From Asticcacaulis sp. YBE204 (GTDB lineage: Bacteria; Pseudomonadota; Alphaproteobacteria; Caulobacterales; Caulobacteraceae), in the NCBI RefSeq assembly GCF_000495855.1, contig NZ_AWGF01000001.1, forward strand, positions 434,001 to 498,000: a stretch of 64,000 nucleotides of DNA. Reading direction: 5' to 3'. Made by a program: the position numbers and the translations under genes. Below, piece by piece: positions 1 to 8,815 of the stretch. Position 1 is the stretch's first letter; the number at the start of each line of letters is the position of its first letter. The notes beneath the pieces were generated by a model that was not told the origin of the DNA, ran no database searches, and saw only the letters and a list, made by a program, of their open reading frames with translations.

Positions 1-1347
1 TACGTTGCGGAACGCCAGTACCTTGGCCACGTCCGACACGTCGTCGGTCAGGGTCTCCCCCAGAGCGATCAGGTCGGCGGCCAGCGGATCGGTGATCGTG
101 CCGCCCGAGACGGCCTTGTCTCTGACGAAACGCGCCCATGCCGCCAGCGGCACGGCGAAACGCGATACGTCCTGTCCTTTTTCGAGCGCTTCCGACAGCG
201 ATGACAGCAGACGGATGGGGATTTTCTGCGACCCGTCCCAGGCGATCTGCGACAGCAGGTGCTTGATCGCCGGATTGCGGAAACGCTTCAGGATGGCTTC
301 TGAATAATCGACCAGATCGAGGCCTTTGGGGGCTTCCAGCAGCGGTACGACGTCGGAAATCATCAGGTCGCGGGCCAGTTCGGCCAGTTCGGCGTCCTTC
401 ATGGCCTCGGACACGCTTTCGATGCCCTTGTGCAGCCCGGCATAGGCGAGCGTCGAGTGCGGGCCGTTGAGCAGGCGCAGCTTGGCGCGCTCATAGGCCG
501 GGACATTGTCGGTCAGGATAACGCCGACGCTGGCCCAGTCGGGACCACCTTCGTGGACATGTTCTTCGACCACCCACTGCGTGAAGGCCTCGCGCTGGAT
601 CGGCCAGGCATCGCTGACGCCGATAGCGTCGGCCACGCGCTCACGCAGGGCGTCGTCGGTGGCAGGGGTGATCGAATCGACCATGGTGCAGGGGCAAGAC
701 AGGTCTGTCTCTATACGGCTTGCCAATTCGGCGTCCAGCTTCGCTACAAAGGCCACGACGGCGGCTTTCAGGCGGTGGCCGTTCTTCGGCAGGTTATCGC
801 ACGGGATCAGGACGAACGGCGCAACATCGGCGGCATAACGGCGACGCAGGCCTTCGGCGACGTAGCCGATATAGGACTTCGGCGTCGCCGGGTTGGCCAG
901 ATCGTGAACGATGTCAGCGTTACCGAAATCCAGTTCCCAGTTCGGATCGAGGCAATAGCCTTTCTCCGTGACGGTCGAGGTGACGATCTGCACCTCCGGA
1001 CGCGTCAGGCGTTCCAGAACGGCTTCGATGTCTTCGGGGCCGACCAGCACTTCGCGCATCGAGCCGAGGATCTGATACTCGATCTTTTCATCGAGGATGG
1101 CCAGCGTATAGAGGCCGTCCTGCGGTTCAAGCGCGTCACGCACACCCTTGGAATGGAGCGATACACCACATATCCCCCAGCGCGGATCGCTGGCCAGCAG
1201 TGCATCGACAAAGGCCGCCTGATGAGCGCGATGGAAGGCGCCGGGACCGAAATGGACGATGCCGACCGACACCTTCGCCGGATCATAGGCGGGACGAATT
1301 ACATCGGGTTTCAGGGCATCGAGCGTGGCAAGCGACAGGCGGGTCAT
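1..1347 (-). CDS. Mannitol dehydrogenase-family uronate reductase (fructuronate/tagaturonate reductase), 3' end cut by window
   Basis: The visible part is 449 residues from an ATG at 1347, preceded by an AAGGAAAA ribosome site; the C-terminus lies beyond the left edge. The N-terminus has the Rossmann-type stretch VGIVHFGPGAFHRAH of polyol-specific long-chain dehydrogenases. Further on are the NGHRLK and MVDSITP stretches and the lysine motif KLRLLNGPHS, which in this family holds the catalytic lysine. By sequence it looks more like UxuB (fructuronate to mannonate) or mannitol 2-dehydrogenase than E. coli UxaB. However, the next gene is an altronate dehydratase, and no mannonate dehydratase is visible, so the pathway context calls for tagaturonate to altronate reduction. 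Substrate is therefore inferred. It lies downstream of uxaA on the same strand, separated by a 98-bp palindromic repeat, and is probably co-transcribed. Family is confident; exact substrate is not. Confidence 0.85.
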   Translation of the reverse strand, partial: MTRLSLATLDALKPDVIRPAYDPAKVSVGIVHFGPGAFHRAHQAAFVDALLASDPRWGICGVSLHSKGVRDALEPQDGLYTLAILDEKIEYQILGSMREVLVGPEDIEAVLERLTRPEVQIVTSTVTEKGYCLDPNWELDFGNADIVHDLANPATPKSYIGYVAEGLRRRYAADVAPFVLIPCDNLPKNGHRLKAAVVAFVAKLDAELASRIETDLSCPCTMVDSITPATDDALRERVADAIGVSDAWPIQREAFTQWVVEEHVHEGGPDWASVGVILTDNVPAYERAKLRLLNGPHSTLAYAGLHKGIESVSEAMKDAELAELARDLMISDVVPLLEAPKGLDLVDYSEAILKRFRNPAIKHLLSQIAWDGSQKIPIRLLSSLSEALEKGQDVSRFAVPLAAWARFVRDKAVSGGTITDPLAADLIALGETLTDDVSDVAKVLAFRNV

Positions 1348-1362
1348 ATGTTTTCCTTTTAA

Positions 1363-1460
1363 CCCCCTCTCCCCTGCGGGGAGAGGGTTGGGGTGAGGGG
1401 GCAGCGGCGTTCCCCCTCACCCGGCCCTGTGGGCCACCCTCTCCCCAAAGGGGCGAGGGG
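1363..1460. repeat. Palindromic intergenic repeat between uxaA and the uronate reductase
   Basis: Two back-to-back hairpins. The first is CCCTCTCCCC-TGC-GGGGAGAGGG. A second half, CCCTCACCC...CCACCCTCTCCCC...GGGGCGAGGGG, reads in the opposite sense. The G/C-only arms resemble dispersed palindromes common between proteobacterial genes (from memory). Lying inside a likely operon, the fold could stabilise or process the upstream uxaA mRNA; that is inference. Confidence 0.6.
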
Positions 1461-1486
1461 CAAAGGTACGCCGCTTCCTGTAATAG

Positions 1487-3034
1487 TTACAGCGTCACGC
1501 CATTCTTCCAGATGGCGATTTCGCGTTCTTCGTTCTTTTCATTGTTGCTTTGCTCGCCCGACGCGACGCGCAGGATCAGCGCCATCAGATCGTCCGCCGT
1601 CTCGTCCAGCGTCTTGCCTTCCAGCGCCTGACCGGCGTTGAAGTCGATCCAGTGCGGCTTCTTTTCGGCCAGCGCCGTATTGGACGCGATCTTCAGCGTC
1701 GGGGCCGGGAAGCCGAGCGGCGTGCCGCGACCGGTGGTGAACAGGACGATGACCGCACCGGCCGCCGTCAGCGCCGTCGACGACACCGCGTCATTACCGG
1801 GGGCTTCGAGCAGGGACAGGCCGCGTTCCGTGGCGCGTTCGCCGTAACGCAACACCTGCGTCAACTGGCTGAGGCCGCCCTTTTGCACAGCCCCAAGCGA
1901 TTTTTCCTCCAGCGTGGTGATGCCGCCCGCCTTGTTACCGGGAGAGGGGTTCTCGAACACAGGCTGGTTGTTGTCGAGGAAGTACTGTTTGAAATCGTTG
2001 ACGACATCGACGATCTCATGGAACACCGTCTCGTCCTTGGCGCGTGCCATCAGGATGCGTTCGGCGCCGAACACTTCCGGAATTTCGGTCATGATCGACA
2101 TGCCGCCCGCCTGAGCCACCGTATCGGCGACGCGGCCGACCAGTGGATTGGCGGTCAGGCCGGAAAAGCCGTCCGAGCCGCCGCATTTAACCCCGATGGC
2201 GAGGTCCGACACGTGACACAGTTCGCGTTCGTCCTTTTCGACGACCGCGACCAACTCTTCCAAAGCCTCAAGCCCGGCTTCGTGCTCGTCATCGACCATC
2301 TGGGCCGCGAAATATTTGAGGCGGTCGGGACTGCGGCCCTGAATTTCACCGAGCAAGGCGCTCAACTGGTTGTTTTCGCAGCCTAATCCGACGATCAGTA
2401 CGCCCCCGGCATTGGGGTGAGACGCCAGTGCCGCCAGCAGCTTGCGTGTGTGATTGAGGTCGTCGCCCAGTTGCGAGCAACCGAGGGGGTGGGTCAGGGC
2501 ATAGACGCCATCGACGCGGCCTTTGAACCGTTCGGATGCCACCTTGGCCAGACGCTCGGACGTGCGCGCCACACAGCCGACGGTACACAAAATCCAGATT
2601 TCATTGCGGATACCGACGCGGCCATCCGCGCGACGATAGCCCATGAATGTCCGGGCGTCGGGGTGCGAGCCGGGGCCTTCGGCGGCTTCCGGGGCATAGG
2701 CATAGTCCTCGACGCCACTGAGCGCGGTGGCCAGATTGTGCGTGTGGATATGCTCGCCCGCCTTGATCGGTGCGATCGCCCTGCCGATGACGAAGCCGAA
2801 CTTCAGCACCTCCTGACCGGGCGCAATATCGTACAGCGCGATCTTGTGCCCCTTGGGGATGTCGGTTGTTAGAGTCACCGACAGGTCGCCAAAGCTCAGC
2901 ACTTCACCGGCGCTCAGCGGCTCGACCGCGATGGCCACGTGATCGGTAGAGTGGACGCGGACATAACGCACCATGACCGGTGTCGTTTTGTCGGCATCGC
3001 TCAGGGTTGCGCAACCAGAGGCGTCGTCTGACAT
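1487..3034 (-). CDS. uxaA: Altronate dehydratase (altronate hydrolase) UxaA
   Basis: Dehydrates D-altronate to 2-keto-3-deoxygluconate (KDG) in the cytoplasm, the third step of the isomerase route of galacturonate breakdown. The 515-residue product has a short N-terminal SAF-like domain (about residues 20-100, VRVHSTDHVAIAVEPLSAGE) followed by the large D-galactarate dehydratase/altronate hydrolase domain with GYRRADGRVGIRNE and cysteine-containing stretches such as LGCSQLGDD and GLGCENNQ. The length matches the family (about 495 in E. coli). The reading frame is open up to 3169, but the ATG at 3034 is chosen because GAGGAG lies just upstream and because the longer start would place the coding region over the operator at 3097-3110. 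It is divergent from the LacI regulator, and the shared 212-bp gap contains one operator, so the two are probably co-regulated. Confidence 0.93.
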   Translation of the reverse strand: MSDDASGCATLSDADKTTPVMVRYVRVHSTDHVAIAVEPLSAGEVLSFGDLSVTLTTDIPKGHKIALYDIAPGQEVLKFGFVIGRAIAPIKAGEHIHTHNLATALSGVEDYAYAPEAAEGPGSHPDARTFMGYRRADGRVGIRNEIWILCTVGCVARTSERLAKVASERFKGRVDGVYALTHPLGCSQLGDDLNHTRKLLAALASHPNAGGVLIVGLGCENNQLSALLGEIQGRSPDRLKYFAAQMVDDEHEAGLEALEELVAVVEKDERELCHVSDLAIGVKCGGSDGFSGLTANPLVGRVADTVAQAGGMSIMTEIPEVFGAERILMARAKDETVFHEIVDVVNDFKQYFLDNNQPVFENPSPGNKAGGITTLEEKSLGAVQKGGLSQLTQVLRYGERATERGLSLLEAPGNDAVSSTALTAAGAVIVLFTTGRGTPLGFPAPTLKIASNTALAEKKPHWIDFNAGQALEGKTLDETADDLMALILRVASGEQSNNEKNEEREIAIWKNGVTL

Positions 3035-3096
3035 GGAAGCAAGCTCCTCGACCTGTCCGCATCGGGACAGATGAAACTTTGTTGTTGTTTTTACTC

Positions 3097-3110
3097 GGTA
3101 ACCGGTGTCA
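3097..3110. promoter_or_regulatory. LacI-family operator, uxaA/regulator intergenic site
   Basis: GGTAACCGGTGTCA, which on the other strand is TGACACCGGTTACC. It is identical to the sites at 4397 and 14746 and matches the perfect palindrome at 14770 except in one half. It lies 63 bp upstream of the uxaA start and 137 bp upstream of the regulator start, so it can control both divergent genes. Confidence 0.8.
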
Positions 3111-3246
3111 TACTGCTGAACCGGGTCTCTAGGCAAGAGCGCAACGTCATGCGCATCGAAAAAAGCCACGACTTGCCGATGACCCGACTTTGCGCATACT
3201 AACCCACAATAAGATTCTCAGGCTGAACCGGAAACGTCCCGCATCC

Positions 3247-4356
3247 ATGTCCGTACCTTCTGCGCCGAATACGCCGTCCGGCCCGTCCGCTATCGATCCG
3301 GTCGAGGCGTTTCTCACGCGTCGCAAGAAGGCCACGATCAACGATGTGGCATCTCTGGCGCAGGTGTCGAAGAAGACCGTGTCGCGGGTGATCAACAATT
3401 CCCCGTCCGTGCGTGCCGAAACGCGCGAGCAGGTCAATACCATCATCAACCGCATCGGCTTCAAGCCGGACCCGCAGGCGCGCGGTCTGGCTTTTCGCCG
3501 GTCGTTTCTGCTGGGGCTGATCTACGACAATCCCAATGCCCAATACGTGGTTAATATCCAGGCGGGTATTCTGGATTGCATTCGTGGCTCGGGCACCGAG
3601 ATCATCGTCCACCCTTGCGATAAGAACAGCGATGATTTCCTTGAGGAAATTCGCGATTTTGTCGAGCTTCAACGACTGGCGGGCGTCATCCTGCTGCCGC
3701 CGATCGCCGAAAACCGGCAGCTTCTGGCCATGCTCGATGAGCTTGAGGTGCCCTATGTGCGCATCACCGCCATGCACGGTGCGGAAAATAATCCGCCGAT
3801 CGTATCGCCGCAGGTCGTGTCTCGGGACAGACAGGGCTGTCTGGCTGCGGCCAGCCATCTGGTCGACCTTGGTCACAAGCGCATAGGCTTTATTTCAGGC
3901 CCGGCGGGTTATGCCTCGGCACGCGAGCGCAGGCAAGGCTTCGATGAGGGTTTGGCGGAACATGGTCTGAGCCTGTCGGATGACCTGATCACCGGCGGAG
4001 AATATACGTTCGAATCGGGGTTTGAAGCCGCGCGTCACCTGCTGGCCTTGTCGCCGCGCCCGACCGCTATCTTTGCCTCGAATGACGAAATGGCTATCGG
4101 TGCCTATAAGGCGGCGTCACAACTAGGGTTGAGCATTCCCGATGATCTGAGCGTCATCGGCTATGACGACGCGCCGATTGCCTCGCGCATCACGCCGGGC
4201 CTGACCAGCGTGCGCGCGCCGATCCGCGACATCGGACGTGCCGCCGCAGAAACCCTCATTTCCGAGGATACGCCGCGTCGTACCATCACGATTTTCGACA
4301 CGGCCCTGATCGTGCGCGAATCCACTGGTCCGTGCGAGCTCGACTTCAAGCCTTAG
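3247..4356 (+). CDS. LacI-family transcriptional regulator of the galacturonate/pectin regulon
   Basis: A 369-residue protein with a LacI helix-turn-helix (ATINDVASLAQVSKKTVSRV, about residues 28-47). The HTH is followed by the hinge (NRIGFKPDPQARGLAFRRS) and a periplasmic-binding-like effector domain (GLIYDNPNAQYVVNIQAGIL through SNDEMAIGAYKAASQLGLSIPDDLSVIGYDD). An N-terminal extension of about 27 residues, rich in Pro and Ser, precedes the HTH. A TTG at 3190 would add 19 residues, but ATG 3247 seems more likely although its ribosome site is weak. Effector and site assignment are inferred from position: the 14-bp palindrome occurs beside this gene and before every other catabolic unit in the locus. 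Such regulators usually repress and are released by a pathway intermediate, here perhaps KDG or a uronate. Confidence 0.88.
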   Translation: MSVPSAPNTPSGPSAIDPVEAFLTRRKKATINDVASLAQVSKKTVSRVINNSPSVRAETREQVNTIINRIGFKPDPQARGLAFRRSFLLGLIYDNPNAQYVVNIQAGILDCIRGSGTEIIVHPCDKNSDDFLEEIRDFVELQRLAGVILLPPIAENRQLLAMLDELEVPYVRITAMHGAENNPPIVSPQVVSRDRQGCLAAASHLVDLGHKRIGFISGPAGYASARERRQGFDEGLAEHGLSLSDDLITGGEYTFESGFEAARHLLALSPRPTAIFASNDEMAIGAYKAASQLGLSIPDDLSVIGYDDAPIASRITPGLTSVRAPIRDIGRAAAETLISEDTPRRTITIFDTALIVRESTGPCELDFKP

Positions 4357-4396
4357 ATTTAGGGCCGTGGCGGTTTAAAAAGGTTGATTAATACCA

Positions 4397-4410
4397 TGAC
4401 ACCGGTTACC
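4397..4410. promoter_or_regulatory. LacI-family operator upstream of uxaC
   Basis: TGACACCGGTTACC, the same as the site at 14746 and as the reverse strand of 3097-3110. It lies between the regulator stop and the uxaC start (87 bp upstream of the ATG), so uxaC probably has its own regulated promoter. Confidence 0.8.
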
Positions 4411-4496
4411 TGTTGCGCAGGGAAACACAGGGGTGTCTCGATCGTCAGCGGTTTAAAATCCGGTCGGCGCCTCGCTTTTTACGGTTCAAATTTCGC

Positions 4497-5909
4497 ATGT
4501 CCAAGCCTTTGATTCTGAACGAAGATCGTTTGTTCGCATCCGATCCGGCCCAGCGCGCCGTCGCGCGTGAGCTTTACGCCCTCGTCAAGGCCTTCCCGAT
4601 CCTGTCGCCGCACGGTCACACGGACCCGCAATGGTTCGCCGATAACGAAAACTTCGGCAATGCGACGGAACTGTTTCTCGCCCCGGACCACTATGCCTAT
4701 CGGATGCTTTATTCGCAGGGCGTGGAAATGAACGCTGTCGGCGTCGGCTCCAAGGCTGGCCCGTCAACCGCCGATCCGCGCGTCGCGTGGAAGATTTTCG
4801 CCTCGAACCAGCACCTGTTCCGCGGCACGCCGACCTCGATGTGGATGAGCCACGTTTTTGGCGAGATCATGGGCTTCGATACGCGCCTTGATGAAACCAC
4901 GGCGGATCATTATTACGACCGCATCGGCGAGCTTCTGGCGTCCGACGCCTATAAGCCGCGCGCCCTGTTCGAACGTTTCAATATCGAGCTTCTGGCGACG
5001 ACGGAATCGCCGACCGATACGCTTGAGCACCACCAGAAGATCAAGGCCTCTGGCTGGAAAGGCCGCGTCGTCACGGCCTATCGCCCGGACCCGGTGATCG
5101 ATGCCGAGCATGAGGACTTCCGCGACAAGCTGAAGGTCTTCGCCGACCTGTCGGGCGAGGACGTCTATAGCTGGACCGGTTACCTTAAGGCGCACCGCAT
5201 CCGCCGCGATTTCTTCATGGAACTGGGCGCGACCTCGACCGACCACGGCCACCCGACGGCCCAGACCGCCAACCTGTCGACGGCGGAATCCGAGACCCTG
5301 TTCAACCGCATCATCAAGGGCGATTTCACCGCCGCCGATGCCGAGCTGTTCCGCGCCCAGATGCTGACCGAAATGGCGCGCATGAGTCTCGACGACGGCC
5401 TGACCATGCAGATCCACCCGGGTTCGTACCGTAACCACAACCAGAAGGTCTTCGAGACCTTCGGTCGCGACAAGGGCTGCGACATCCCGATGGCGACGGG
5501 TTACGTCAACGAACTCAAGCCGTTGCTCGATGCCTTCGGCAACGAAAAGAACCTGACGGTGATCGTGTTTACGCTGGACGAAACCAGCTATGCGCGCGAA
5601 CTGGCCCCGCTGGCCGGTCACTATCCGATCCTCAAGCTCGGCCCCTCGTGGTGGTTCCACGATTCGCCGGAAGGCATGACGCGCTTCCGCGAACAGGTCA
5701 CCGAAACGGCGGGCTTCTACAACACGGTCGGCTTCAACGACGATACCCGCGCCTTCCTGTCGATCCCGGCGCGCCATGACGTCGCCCGCCGCATCGACGC
5801 CAACTTCCTCGCACGTCTGGTCGTCGAGCATCGCCTCGATATCGAAGAGGCGGCGGAAACGATCAAGGACCTGACCTATAATCTGCCAAAGGCGGCTTAT
5901 AAGCTTTAA
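4497..5909 (+). CDS. uxaC: Glucuronate/galacturonate isomerase UxaC
   Basis: Converts D-galacturonate to D-tagaturonate (and D-glucuronate to D-fructuronate), the entry reaction of hexuronate catabolism. From the ATG at 4497 the product is 470 residues, the same as E. coli UxaC. Family stretches are FPILSPHGHTDPQWFADN near the N-terminus (metal-binding HxH of the amidohydrolase-like barrel), MSHVFGEIMGFD, LLATTESPTDTLEHH, MQIHPGSYRNHN and GPSWWFHDSPEGM. The frame is open from 4413, but upstream residues do not resemble the family and the operator at 4397 would then be too close. It is followed by a terminator hairpin at 5957, so it is probably a single-gene unit. Confidence 0.95.
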   Translation: MSKPLILNEDRLFASDPAQRAVARELYALVKAFPILSPHGHTDPQWFADNENFGNATELFLAPDHYAYRMLYSQGVEMNAVGVGSKAGPSTADPRVAWKIFASNQHLFRGTPTSMWMSHVFGEIMGFDTRLDETTADHYYDRIGELLASDAYKPRALFERFNIELLATTESPTDTLEHHQKIKASGWKGRVVTAYRPDPVIDAEHEDFRDKLKVFADLSGEDVYSWTGYLKAHRIRRDFFMELGATSTDHGHPTAQTANLSTAESETLFNRIIKGDFTAADAELFRAQMLTEMARMSLDDGLTMQIHPGSYRNHNQKVFETFGRDKGCDIPMATGYVNELKPLLDAFGNEKNLTVIVFTLDETSYARELAPLAGHYPILKLGPSWWFHDSPEGMTRFREQVTETAGFYNTVGFNDDTRAFLSIPARHDVARRIDANFLARLVVEHRLDIEEAAETIKDLTYNLPKAAYKL

Positions 5910-5956
5910 GTCTAGGAAAAGACGAAGCGGCCGAAAGCCCTCTTCACCCCATATGT

Positions 5957-5993
5957 AACGAGCCCTGTCGTCACCGATCGGGCTCGTTTCGTT
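5957..5993 (+). terminator. Rho-independent terminator after uxaC
   Basis: AACGAGCCC and GGGCTCGTT form a 9-bp stem around a 14-base loop, followed by a short T-rich stretch (TCGTTTCG). It lies 48 bp beyond the uxaC stop. Confidence 0.65.
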
Positions 5994-6061
5994 TCGAGGT
6001 GCAGGAGCGTTTTTTGTGCGCTACCGCTTCGCTGTTTGAGCGCGTCCTCCTGCAATTTTTC

Positions 6062-6586
6062 TTATTCTGCCGGCAATGCCGCAGGCAGTTTCTTCTTCTC
6101 CGCCCGCAATTGCCACCAGATGCCCGCGATCAGCAGTAGCAACAACACCCCGCGCACCGGGGCCAGTTCCGGGGCTTCCGGCGAGGGCGAGAAGGGTTTC
6201 CCGGCGGGCAGCCGCGTCAGGCCTTCGGTGGTGGTAAAGAACCAAAGGAAGAAATAGGTCACCGACAGGCTGATGATTTCGATGGTCCGGGCTTTGAAGC
6301 GCGTGAAGCTCAGATATTTGGCTCCGGCAGCGGCCAGCAATAGGACAATAAACAGGGCGCTGACGATGTGCGGGATGCCGGGACCGCCGTGATGAAAAAT
6401 GGTGATGCCGGTGACGGCACCGATCAGGGCTGACCCAAAATAAATCTTCCCCAGTTCGGTTCTGAGGTCGATCGTGCCCTTGGTCACATAGAGATAGCCG
6501 CCGATAAACAGCGGTATGAAGCTTATGGCCGTATGAACGGCACCATAGAGCGTTATCGTGCTGGGCACGAAAGCGGCGATGGACAT
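6062..6586 (-). CDS. Predicted five-helix inner-membrane protein, DUF2306-like
   Basis: A 174-residue protein from the ATG at 6586 (AGGGGG ribosome site just upstream; the open frame continues to 6646). Hydrophobic segments occur around residues 9-33, 47-64, 73-95, 101-120 and 143-160. The pattern TELGKIYFGSALIGAVTGITIFHHGGPG, with charged residues at the start of a helix and a His-His-Gly-Gly loop, recalls DUF2306 membrane proteins of unknown function, but I am not certain of the family. It sits alone on the minus strand between uxaC and the ABC operon, with no operator of its own visible. Nothing ties it to galacturonate use except location. Confidence 0.65.
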   Translation of the reverse strand: MSIAAFVPSTITLYGAVHTAISFIPLFIGGYLYVTKGTIDLRTELGKIYFGSALIGAVTGITIFHHGGPGIPHIVSALFIVLLLAAAGAKYLSFTRFKARTIEIISLSVTYFFLWFFTTTEGLTRLPAGKPFSPSPEAPELAPVRGVLLLLLIAGIWWQLRAEKKKLPAALPAE

Positions 6587-6719
6587 GAGAACCCCCTCAG
6601 ATTGCAATCCTTTGGAAAAGATACAGCCAAACACCTGTTTTGGCAAACCGCGTTATTCGAGTGTCGGGGTAATGATTTTCTGGCCTTGTCGCGCTTTTCC
6701 CCCGTTAGGGCGTTGAAAA

Positions 6720-6733
6720 TGACACCGGTTTCC
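6720..6733. promoter_or_regulatory. LacI-family operator upstream of the oligogalacturonide ABC operon
   Basis: TGACACCGGTTTCC, differing by one base from the sites at 4397 and 14746. It lies 47-60 bp before the first gene of the ABC transporter/GH28/GH105 operon, at a place suited to overlap the promoter. Confidence 0.75.
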
Positions 6734-6779
6734 TATACAGGTCGTTTAAATACAAAAAACAAAAACAGTGCGGGGAAAC

Positions 6780-7922
6780 GTGGTTACAAACAGTGTAAAG
6801 CTGAGTGACGTCAAAAAGTCCTTCAATGGCCATGAGGTCATCAAGGGTGTGTCGCTCGAAGTGCAAAAAGGCGAGATGGTCGTCTTCGTCGGCCCGTCGG
6901 GCTGCGGCAAGTCGACCCTGCTGCGCCTGATCGCCGGGCTCGATACGCCGACCTCCGGTCAGATCGATATCGCGGGCAAGGACGTTACCTACGCCCATCC
7001 GTCGAAGCGCGGCGTGGCGATGGTGTTTCAGTCCTATGCCCTTTATCCGCATATGACGGTGGCCGACAATATCGCCTTTGCGCTCAAGATTCAGGGCCTG
7101 CCCAAGGCCGAGATCGACGCCAAGGTCCGCGATGTGGCCGAAGTCTTGCAACTGACGCACCTGCTCAAGCGCCGCCCCAAGGCCTTGTCCGGCGGACAGC
7201 GTCAGCGCGTCGCCATCGGCCGCGCCATAGTGCGCGAGCCCGACGTCTTCCTGTTCGACGAGCCCCTGTCCAATCTCGACGCATCGTTGCGTGGTCAGAT
7301 GCGCGTCGAAATCGCGCGCCTGCATACCAAGCTCAACGCGACATCGGTTTACGTGACCCACGATCAGGTTGAGGCCATGACTTTGGCCGACAAGATCGTC
7401 GTGCTCAATGCCGGTCGTATCGAGCAGATCGGCGCGCCGATGGAGCTGTACCGCAAGCCCGCCAACCTGTTCGTCGCCGGGTTTATCGGTTCACCGCGCA
7501 TGAATATACTGAGCACCAAGGTTCGCTCGGTGTCGGGCGAAGCCGTGACGCTCGACACACCGCAGGGCGTGCTGGCCATTCCGCGCACGGGTGCACAAGC
7601 CGCGACCGGCGCGGCGACCAGCCTCGGGATCCGTCCCGAAAACCTGCATGTGGTGGCAGCGGGCGAAGAGGGCCACCTGAGCGGCTATGTCATCCTGATC
7701 GAGCGTCTGGGCGGTGAAACCTTCGCCTATGTGACGCTGAAAGGCTTCGACGGCGAACCGATCATCCTCAAGCTGGACGGCGAAGCGCCGGTACATAACC
7801 ATCAGGAAGTGCGGCTGACGATCGATCTGAACCGCGCGCACCTGTTCGATGAGGCCGGTCTGGCCGTCGGCGTGTCGCCCGACTTCGCGAGTGAGACAGA
7901 CGGGTCTGGTCATGTACAATAA
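6780..7922 (+). CDS. ABC transporter ATP-binding protein (UgpC/MalK/TogA type)
   Basis: Cytoplasmic ATPase of a CUT1 sugar importer. Using the GTG at 6780 it has 380 residues: Walker A GPSGCGKST (38-46), Q-loop MVFQSYALYP (81-90), signature LSGGQ (136-140), Walker B FLFDEP (157-162) and switch His in VTHDQVEAM. A C-terminal TOBE/OB region typical of MalK/UgpC follows from about residue 240. The start is uncertain: another GTG lies at 6768, and neither has a well-spaced ribosome site. The stop overlaps the next gene by 11 bp, so the two are translationally coupled. Gene order ATPase-permease-permease-binding protein, followed by GH28 and GH105, matches the logic of the TogMNAB oligogalacturonide importer of pectinolytic bacteria. 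Confidence 0.93.
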   Translation: MVTNSVKLSDVKKSFNGHEVIKGVSLEVQKGEMVVFVGPSGCGKSTLLRLIAGLDTPTSGQIDIAGKDVTYAHPSKRGVAMVFQSYALYPHMTVADNIAFALKIQGLPKAEIDAKVRDVAEVLQLTHLLKRRPKALSGGQRQRVAIGRAIVREPDVFLFDEPLSNLDASLRGQMRVEIARLHTKLNATSVYVTHDQVEAMTLADKIVVLNAGRIEQIGAPMELYRKPANLFVAGFIGSPRMNILSTKVRSVSGEAVTLDTPQGVLAIPRTGAQAATGAATSLGIRPENLHVVAAGEEGHLSGYVILIERLGGETFAYVTLKGFDGEPIILKLDGEAPVHNHQEVRLTIDLNRAHLFDEAGLAVGVSPDFASETDGSGHVQ

Positions 7923-8814
7923 CAAGCTGATCGGCAGTCTCTACGTCACCCCCTTCGTCATCGGTTTCCTGCTGTTTACGGCCTTTCCGTTCGTCGCGTC
8001 GTTTATCCTCAGCCTGACCGATGCGCGCTTGCAGGACCAGCTGGGCGCGGCGCAGTTCACAGGCCTCGCCAACTATACCGGCATGGTTTCGGATTCGACG
8101 TTTCAGAAATCGCTGGGTGTGACTTTCGCCTATGTCTTTATCACCGTGCCGCTGAAACTGGCCTTCGCGCTGTTCATCGCCGTGGTGCTGAACTTCAAGC
8201 TGCGCGGCATTGGCCTGTTCCGCACCGCCTTTTACCTGCCCTCGATCCTCGGCGGCAGCGTGGCCATCGCAGTGGTCTGGCGCTTCGTGTTTGCGGGTGA
8301 CGGCCTGATCAATCAGGGGCTGGGCAGCCTCGGCATCGGCGGCGTCAACTGGCTGGGCGAGCCGACGACGGCCATGTTCTCCATCGTCCTCCTGCGCCTG
8401 TGGCAGTTCGGTTCGGCCATGGTCGTGTTCCTCGCCGGCCTGAAAGCCATCCCCGAAGACCTTTATGAGGCCGCCGACCTCGACGGTGCCTCACGGATGA
8501 AGCAGTTCTGGATGATTACCCTGCCGCTGCTGACGCCGGTCCTGTTCTTCAACTTCATCATGCAGATCGTGCAGGCCTTTCAGGAGTTCAACGGGCCGTA
8601 CATCATCACCGCCGGGGGGCCGCTCAAGTCGAGCTATCTGTTGCCGCTGATGATCTACGAGGAAGCCTTCAAATATTTCAATCTCGGCTACTCCTCGGCC
8701 CTGTCCTGGGTGTTGTTCATCATCATCGCCATCTTTACCGCCGTGGCCTTCTGGTCGCAGAAACACTGGGTGTTCTACGCTCAGGACCGCGGCGACGACA
8801 AGGGAGGCCACTGA
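7912..8814 (+). CDS. Sugar ABC transporter permease 1 (TogM/UgpA-like)
   Basis: 300-residue inner-membrane permease with about six transmembrane helices; the first is LIGSLYVTPFVIGFLLFTAFP and the last is SALSWVLFIIIAIFTAVAF. The binding-protein-dependent transport EAA loop, EAADLDGASRMKQFWMITLP, contacts the ATPase. The ATG at 7912 lies inside the end of the ATPase gene. Forms a heterodimer with the next permease. The substrate, inferred from the flanking pectin genes, is an oligogalacturonide. Confidence 0.93.
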   Translation: MYNNKLIGSLYVTPFVIGFLLFTAFPFVASFILSLTDARLQDQLGAAQFTGLANYTGMVSDSTFQKSLGVTFAYVFITVPLKLAFALFIAVVLNFKLRGIGLFRTAFYLPSILGGSVAIAVVWRFVFAGDGLINQGLGSLGIGGVNWLGEPTTAMFSIVLLRLWQFGSAMVVFLAGLKAIPEDLYEAADLDGASRMKQFWMITLPLLTPVLFFNFIMQIVQAFQEFNGPYIITAGGPLKSSYLLPLMIYEEAFKYFNLGYSSALSWVLFIIIAIFTAVAFWSQKHWVFYAQDRGDDKGGH

Positions 8815-8815
8815 T

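Noticed and set aside
430-1362. 310-residue plus-strand open frame at the left edge
   Set aside because: Opposite strand to the mannitol dehydrogenase-family gene, which shows family motifs along its length.
1363-1460. Possible CRISPR-like short repeats
   Set aside because: Only paired hairpin arms are present, with no regular spacers or repeated units.
4413-4496. Upstream extension of uxaC by 28 residues
   Set aside because: Would start 3 bp after the operator, lacks family similarity, and the 470-residue form matches the known length.
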